A stretch of 34,217 bases of DNA from positions 1-34,217 of the forward strand of contig CAJTQP010000022.1 of assembly GCA_910578575.1 (NCBI GenBank), given 5' to 3'. The position numbers and the translations under genes are program-made. Shown piece by piece: positions 30,387 to 34,217 of this stretch (its first letter is position 1; every line of letters starts with the position of its first letter). Source of the DNA: an uncultured Oscillospiraceae bacterium. Its GTDB lineage: Bacteria > Bacillota > Clostridia > Oscillospirales > Oscillospiraceae. A model generated the notes under the pieces. The model was not told the origin of the DNA. It worked only from the letters and a program-made list of their open reading frames with translations, and did no database searches.

Positions 30387-32485
30387 GTCCCCACCGCCTT
30401 TCGCTCCATGGCGGGTTCTACGGTGATGTTGCCCAGAGCCTGGATCTGCACATTATTGGTGATCTCATTGAAGGACAACACATAGACGTTGGGATAGAAC
30501 TGGGTGATCATCTTGCTGAAATAGCCGCGAATCACCTGGCTGACCAGGATCACCGGGGTCTGTGCCAAATCCGAGAACTTTTTCATGTGCTCGGACATTT
30601 GCGAGATGATGCTCTGCATCAGGTCGGGGCCCATCGCCAGATACACCCCCTGCTCGTTGCGGGTAAGGGAGGAAATGACGCGCTTCTCCACCTCGGCGTC
30701 CAGGGTGATGACCCGGAGCTGGCCGTCCTCGCAGAAGCGGCGGGTGATGGTCCGGGCCAAGGCACTGCGCACATGCTCGGTAACCATGTCGATGTCTCGA
30801 CCCTGGGTGGCAGCGTCCACCGCAGCCTCCAGGATGGTCCCCAGGTCCTTGATGGGTACCCCCTCTTGGAGAAGGTTGCGCAGCAGCTTTTCCAGGTTGG
30901 CGTAGGTGATGATTTCCGGCACCGCCTCCTCCACCAGTTCCGGGGAGCTCTGCTTCAGATTCTCCACCAGTCGGATGGTCTCCGCCCGGTTCAGCAGCTC
31001 GTAGGCGTGCTTTTTCACCGTTTCAGCCAAGTGGGTCAGCATGACGGATAGCGGGTCAATGACGTTGTAGCCGTAAATCTCCGCCATCTCCTTATTTTCC
31101 GGCAGGATCCACCGGGAGGGGATGCCGTAGGCGGGCTCGATGGTCTCGATGCCGTCGATCTCTCCCAAGGGGTTGGGCGGCTCCAGAGCCAGGTAGTAGT
31201 CCACCAAAATCTCGCCTCTGGCCACTTCTTCCCCTTTGATCCGAATACAGTACTGGTTGGTCCCCAAGGCAGAGGAGTCGTGCAACCGGATGGAGGGGAA
31301 CACAAAGCCCATATCCTGAGCGTACTGCCGGCGGAAAATGACGATGCGGTTGATGAGCTTGCCGCCATGGTTTTCGTCCACCATGGGAATCAAGCTGTAG
31401 CCGAACTCCATCTCCACAGGCTCCACTGCCAGGAGGGAATAGACGTTGTTGATATCTTTGTAATAATCGCTCTCGCTGGGTGCAGCAGCCTCGGCGGGCA
31501 CAGCCGCTTCCTCTTGAAGCGCTGCCACTTCCGCCGCCTTTTCGGCGTCCAGCCGGCCACTGATGACCCGGCCGCCGATGGTCAGGAGAAGGCCGCCGAT
31601 AATCAGCGGGATGGTAGGCGTGTTGGGAATGATCGCCAAGATCAACAGGATCACACCTGTGGCCATAATGGCGCGAGGCTGTGCCTTGAACTGCCCCAGC
31701 ACGTCGGCGTTGAGACTCCCCTCGGAGACAGAACGGGTGACGATCATGCCGGTGGCGGTGGAAATCAGCAGGGAGGGCAGCTGCGACACCAGACCGTCAC
31801 CGATGGTGGCGATGGTATAGGTCTGCAACACGTCCCCGAAAGCCCCGCCGTTCATCACGATGCCCACCAGCACACCACCCACAAAGTTGATGAGGGTGAT
31901 GATGATGGACATGATGGCGTCGCCCTTGACGATCTTGGTGGCGCCGTCCATGGCGCCATAGAAGTCGGCTTCCTTTTGGATCTTAGCCCGACGGGTGCGG
32001 GCCTCCTGCTCATCAATGAGGCCGGAGCTCAAGTCAGCGTCAATGGCCATCTGCTTACCAGGCATAGCGTCCAAGGTAAAGCGGGCCGCCACCTCACTGA
32101 CACGTTCCGCGCCCTTGGTGATGACGATGAACTGCACCAACACGATGATGATAAAGATCACGAAGCCGATGACGATGTTGCCTCCGGTAATCAACTTACC
32201 GAAAGAGTTGATGACCTCACCGGCGTAACCGCCGTTGCCCAGGATCAGCCGGGTACTGGATACGTTCATACCCAGGCGGAACAGTGTGGTAATCAACAGT
32301 AGCGAGGGGAAAATCGAAAATTCCAGCGCGTCGGAAATGCTCATGGTGATCATAAGGATCATAATGGACAGGCCGATGTTGCACACCAGCAAAATGTCCA
32401 GCATTTGCGACTTCAGGGGGATCACCAAGAACAGGACGATCACGACCACCAGCAGCGCTATGATATTGTCAAAAATTCGTCTCAT
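30383..32485 (-). CDS. flhA: Flagellar export apparatus protein FlhA
   Basis: FlhA forms the nonameric export gate ring and docks chaperone-substrate complexes in its cytoplasmic domain. The 700-residue product has an N-terminal membrane region of about eight helices (first at about 8-25, ALLVVVIVLFLVIPL), the FHIPEP-family signature (FRLGMNVSSTRLILGNGGYA), the loop FTLDAMPGKQMAIDADLSSG with the conserved Asp, and a cytoplasmic domain from about 330. An Ala/Glu-rich linker (AAEVAALQEEAAVPAEAAAP, about 310-345) separates them. Length is standard. The gene follows flhB by 53 bases and overlaps sigD at its end. A modest gap before it (32486-32538) holds no clear element. Confidence 0.96.
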   Translation of the reverse strand: MRRIFDNIIALLVVVIVLFLVIPLKSQMLDILLVCNIGLSIMILMITMSISDALEFSIFPSLLLITTLFRLGMNVSSTRLILGNGGYAGEVINSFGKLITGGNIVIGFVIFIIIVLVQFIVITKGAERVSEVAARFTLDAMPGKQMAIDADLSSGLIDEQEARTRRAKIQKEADFYGAMDGATKIVKGDAIMSIIITLINFVGGVLVGIVMNGGAFGDVLQTYTIATIGDGLVSQLPSLLISTATGMIVTRSVSEGSLNADVLGQFKAQPRAIMATGVILLILAIIPNTPTIPLIIGGLLLTIGGRVISGRLDAEKAAEVAALQEEAAVPAEAAAPSESDYYKDINNVYSLLAVEPVEMEFGYSLIPMVDENHGGKLINRIVIFRRQYAQDMGFVFPSIRLHDSSALGTNQYCIRIKGEEVARGEILVDYYLALEPPNPLGEIDGIETIEPAYGIPSRWILPENKEMAEIYGYNVIDPLSVMLTHLAETVKKHAYELLNRAETIRLVENLKQSSPELVEEAVPEIITYANLEKLLRNLLQEGVPIKDLGTILEAAVDAATQGRDIDMVTEHVRSALARTITRRFCEDGQLRVITLDAEVEKRVISSLTRNEQGVYLAMGPDLMQSIISQMSEHMKKFSDLAQTPVILVSQVIRGYFSKMITQFYPNVYVLSFNEITNNVQIQALGNITVEPAMERKAVGT

Positions 32486-32538
32486 GGGTCACACTTTCTG
32501 GCAAATTTCGCGCCTGGTCTTACAGTCGGAGAGGCCGT

Positions 32539-33609
32539 TTACTTGACGATCTTCTTTTTCTCATTCAAACGGAAGATGTATACCAGCACCTCCGCCACCG
32601 GACCATAGAGCTGGGGCGGAATCTCCTGGTTCAGCTCCGTCTGGGCATAGAGGGCACGGGCCAGAGGCACGTTCTCCATTACCGCAACCTGGTTCTCCTC
32701 CGCAATGGCCACGATACGCAGGGCAATGGCATCCTGACCCTTGGCCAACACAATGGGTGCGCTGTCCTGCTCTGGCTTATAGCGCAGGGCCACAGCGAAG
32801 TGGGTGGGGTTTCGGATGACCACGTCTGCTCCGGGCACCTGCTGCATCATGCGGCTTTGGGCCCGGCGGCGCTGCAATTCCTTGATCTTCCCCTTCACCT
32901 GGGGGTCGCCTTCCAGTTGCTTATATTCTTCCTTCACTTCCTGTTTACTCATCTTCATCTGGCGCTCATAGTCCCACCATTGATAGATGAAGTCCAGAGC
33001 CGCCAGGGCCACGAAGGCGATGCAAATACGAATGACCATACTTGCCGCCACCTGCACCAGATGGGCACAGGCCGTGGACAGATCCGTATACAGGTAGCTA
33101 GCACTCTCCAGGAACATATCCCGGATACTCATATAGATAATGACCAACAGAAGGGTGATCTTCAGGACCCCCTTCAAGGTCTCTACCACGCTTTTCAGGG
33201 AAAACAGCCGTTTGAAGCCCTGGATGGGGCTAATCCGGCTGAACTTTGGTTTGATGGACTCCAGGCTCACCAGAAAACGGGTCTGGGCGAAGGTCGCAGC
33301 CACGGCGCACAGCACCGCCACCGCCACCACTGGGCCCACTGTTTTCAGCATCGCCAAAATCCCTTGGACCGCCAGTTCGTTGGACAAACGGCCCACCTCC
33401 CGCGCTTCCTCTCCCACCGTATTCAGGCAGAAGATCATGAAGCCGCCAAGCTGGTTGGCAAAGCCGGAGGCCAAGGCCCACAGGACGGAGAAGGTACCCA
33501 GCAAGCTGACCACCGCCACCGCGTCCTTGCTCATAAAGACGTTGCCTTTTTTTCGTTCGTCTCGTCGCTTTTTTGGCGTCGCTTTTTCAGTCTTGGAACC
33601 TTCGGCCAA
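32539..33609 (-). CDS. flhB: Flagellar export switch protein FlhB
   Basis: FlhB switches export from rod/hook to filament substrates after autocleavage. The 356-residue product begins with the family KTEKATPKKRRDERKKGNV stretch, has four membrane helices (for example VVSLLGTFSVLWALASGFAN near 33 and VVAVAVLCAVAATFAQ near 95), and a cytoplasmic domain with the autocleavage site RNPTHFAVALRY, cut between Asn and Pro. The C-terminal part (PQLYGPVAEVLVYIFRLN) is intact. The start is a TTG at 33609 with a GGGGGG-type ribosome site about 9 bases upstream; an ATG at 33616 is out of frame. fliR lies 93 bases upstream. Confidence 0.95.
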   Translation of the reverse strand: MAEGSKTEKATPKKRRDERKKGNVFMSKDAVAVVSLLGTFSVLWALASGFANQLGGFMIFCLNTVGEEAREVGRLSNELAVQGILAMLKTVGPVVAVAVLCAVAATFAQTRFLVSLESIKPKFSRISPIQGFKRLFSLKSVVETLKGVLKITLLLVIIYMSIRDMFLESASYLYTDLSTACAHLVQVAASMVIRICIAFVALAALDFIYQWWDYERQMKMSKQEVKEEYKQLEGDPQVKGKIKELQRRRAQSRMMQQVPGADVVIRNPTHFAVALRYKPEQDSAPIVLAKGQDAIALRIVAIAEENQVAVMENVPLARALYAQTELNQEIPPQLYGPVAEVLVYIFRLNEKKKIVK

Positions 33610-33702
33610 CGTCCATCCCCCCTTTGGCCACTATGCCGTGCCCTGCCGCTCCTCTTGGGAGAGGGCAGAGCCTTTCTCCATGTATGCCACAGCCCTCCCC
33701 AC

Positions 33703-34217
33703 CTAACTGGCGGTGAGGGTGAGCACCTCATGTAGGCTGTTGAGCATGAGGGCTTCCGCCTCCAGCAGAAATTCGCTGAAGGGAGTAATCAGCACCAACA
33801 GCAGCGCCAGACCCACGATGACCTTCAACTCAATGTTGATGGCAAACACGTTGATCTGTGGGATGACCTTCATCAAAATTCCCATTCCCACCTGGGCGAT
33901 GAGCTCTGCCGCCAGAATCGGCATACACAGCTTCACCGCCAGCACCGTACACTCCACAAACAGCTCCAGCAGCAGGTTGAATGCCGGAACTGCCAGGGTC
34001 ACCTGGCCATAAGGCACGATCTCCTCAGAAGTCAGGAAAATACGCATCAGCGTAATATGTCCGCCTCCGGCGAAGAACAGCAGGGTCATCAGTGCATTCA
34101 GCAATACGCCGCTGGCCGACAGGTTGGCCTGGGAGCCGGCGTCGTAGATCTGGTTCATGGTCATACCCATTTGGGTATCCACCATGGAACCGGCCAGTTG
34201 GGGAATGTAAAAGAAGA
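33703..34217 (-). CDS. fliR: Flagellar export apparatus protein FliR, C-terminal part (cut by window end)
   Basis: FliR is part of the FliPQR export pore. The frame stays open to the right edge of the window (FFYIPQLAGSMVDTQMG continues upstream of the internal ATG at 34185), so only the C-terminal 170 or so residues are seen. The segment has the family LAGSMVDTQMGMTMNQIYDA, then alternating hydrophobic helices (VLLNALMTLLFFAGGGHIT, LAVPAFNLLLELFVECTV, IELKVIVGLALLLVLITPFS), as in FliR. The stop is TAG at 33703. It precedes flhB, the usual fliR-flhB order; fliP and fliQ should lie just outside. Confidence 0.93.
   Translation of the reverse strand, partial: FFYIPQLAGSMVDTQMGMTMNQIYDAGSQANLSASGVLLNALMTLLFFAGGGHITLMRIFLTSEEIVPYGQVTLAVPAFNLLLELFVECTVLAVKLCMPILAAELIAQVGMGILMKVIPQINVFAINIELKVIVGLALLLVLITPFSEFLLEAEALMLNSLHEVLTLTAS

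Noticed and set aside
1..34217. CRISPR arrays, insertion sequences, tRNA or rRNA genes
   Set aside because: No regularly spaced repeats, transposase-like frames or RNA gene sequences were seen.

Overview
The window is a motility and chemotaxis locus from a Gram-positive, moderately GC-rich (roughly 60% by eye) Clostridia-type bacterium. The best guess is a motile gut anaerobe of the Oscillospiraceae (Oscillibacter, Flavonifractor or Intestinimonas-like). Three things point there. The flgM-flgN-flgK-flgL-yviE-fliW-csrA order is the Bacillota arrangement known from Bacillus subtilis. The chemotaxis set includes CheV, CheC and CheD, which is typical of Bacillota. Most genes have strong AGGAGG-type ribosome binding sites, with several TTG or GTG starts. 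The genus is inference; no rRNA or tRNA gene is present.

Layout. 1-3742 (+): end of cheA, then cheW, cheR and cheB, closed by a strong terminator. 3889-10682 (+): a near-consensus sigma-D promoter followed by flgM, flgN, flgK, flgL, a YviE/DUF6470 gene, fliW, csrA and a small YjfB-like gene, then a terminator. 10777-12093 (+): a single-module Clp-like AAA+ ATPase. 12137-17714 (-): FtsE-like ATPase, methyl-accepting chemotaxis protein, FtsA/PilM-like ATPase and a lipoprotein. 17913-18824 (+): a membrane-anchored C39-like peptidase. 18889-22571 (-): fliD, fliS and a FliT-like gene. 22751-24543 (+): a ParA ATPase and an acidic protein ending in a ComFB domain. 24610-34217 (-): a long operon read from right to left: fliR (cut by the window end), flhB, flhA, sigD, two hook-basal-body rod proteins, cheC, cheD, cheV and an EAL-like/HDOD protein. 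Convergent gene pairs are separated by long perfect hairpins.

How it fits together. FliR, FlhB and FlhA belong to the export gate, and the rod proteins extend the basal body. SigD is encoded just behind flhA and is held by FlgM until export begins. It should then read the flgM operon, and probably fliD, to make hook-junction proteins, the cap and their chaperones (FlgN, FliS, FliT-like). FliW and CsrA add post-transcriptional control. CheA/W/V/R/B/C/D with the receptor form the sensory pathway, with CheB, CheR and CheD adjusting receptors and CheC removing phosphate from CheY.

The least explained parts are the ParA-ComFB pair (a candidate positioning module that may sense a cyclic dinucleotide), the lone FtsE-like ATPase beside the receptor, the FtsA-like protein with beta-grasp-like C-terminal modules, and the D2-only Clp ATPase. 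FlgK, FlgL and FliD are all much larger than the B. subtilis proteins and appear to carry large central insertions.
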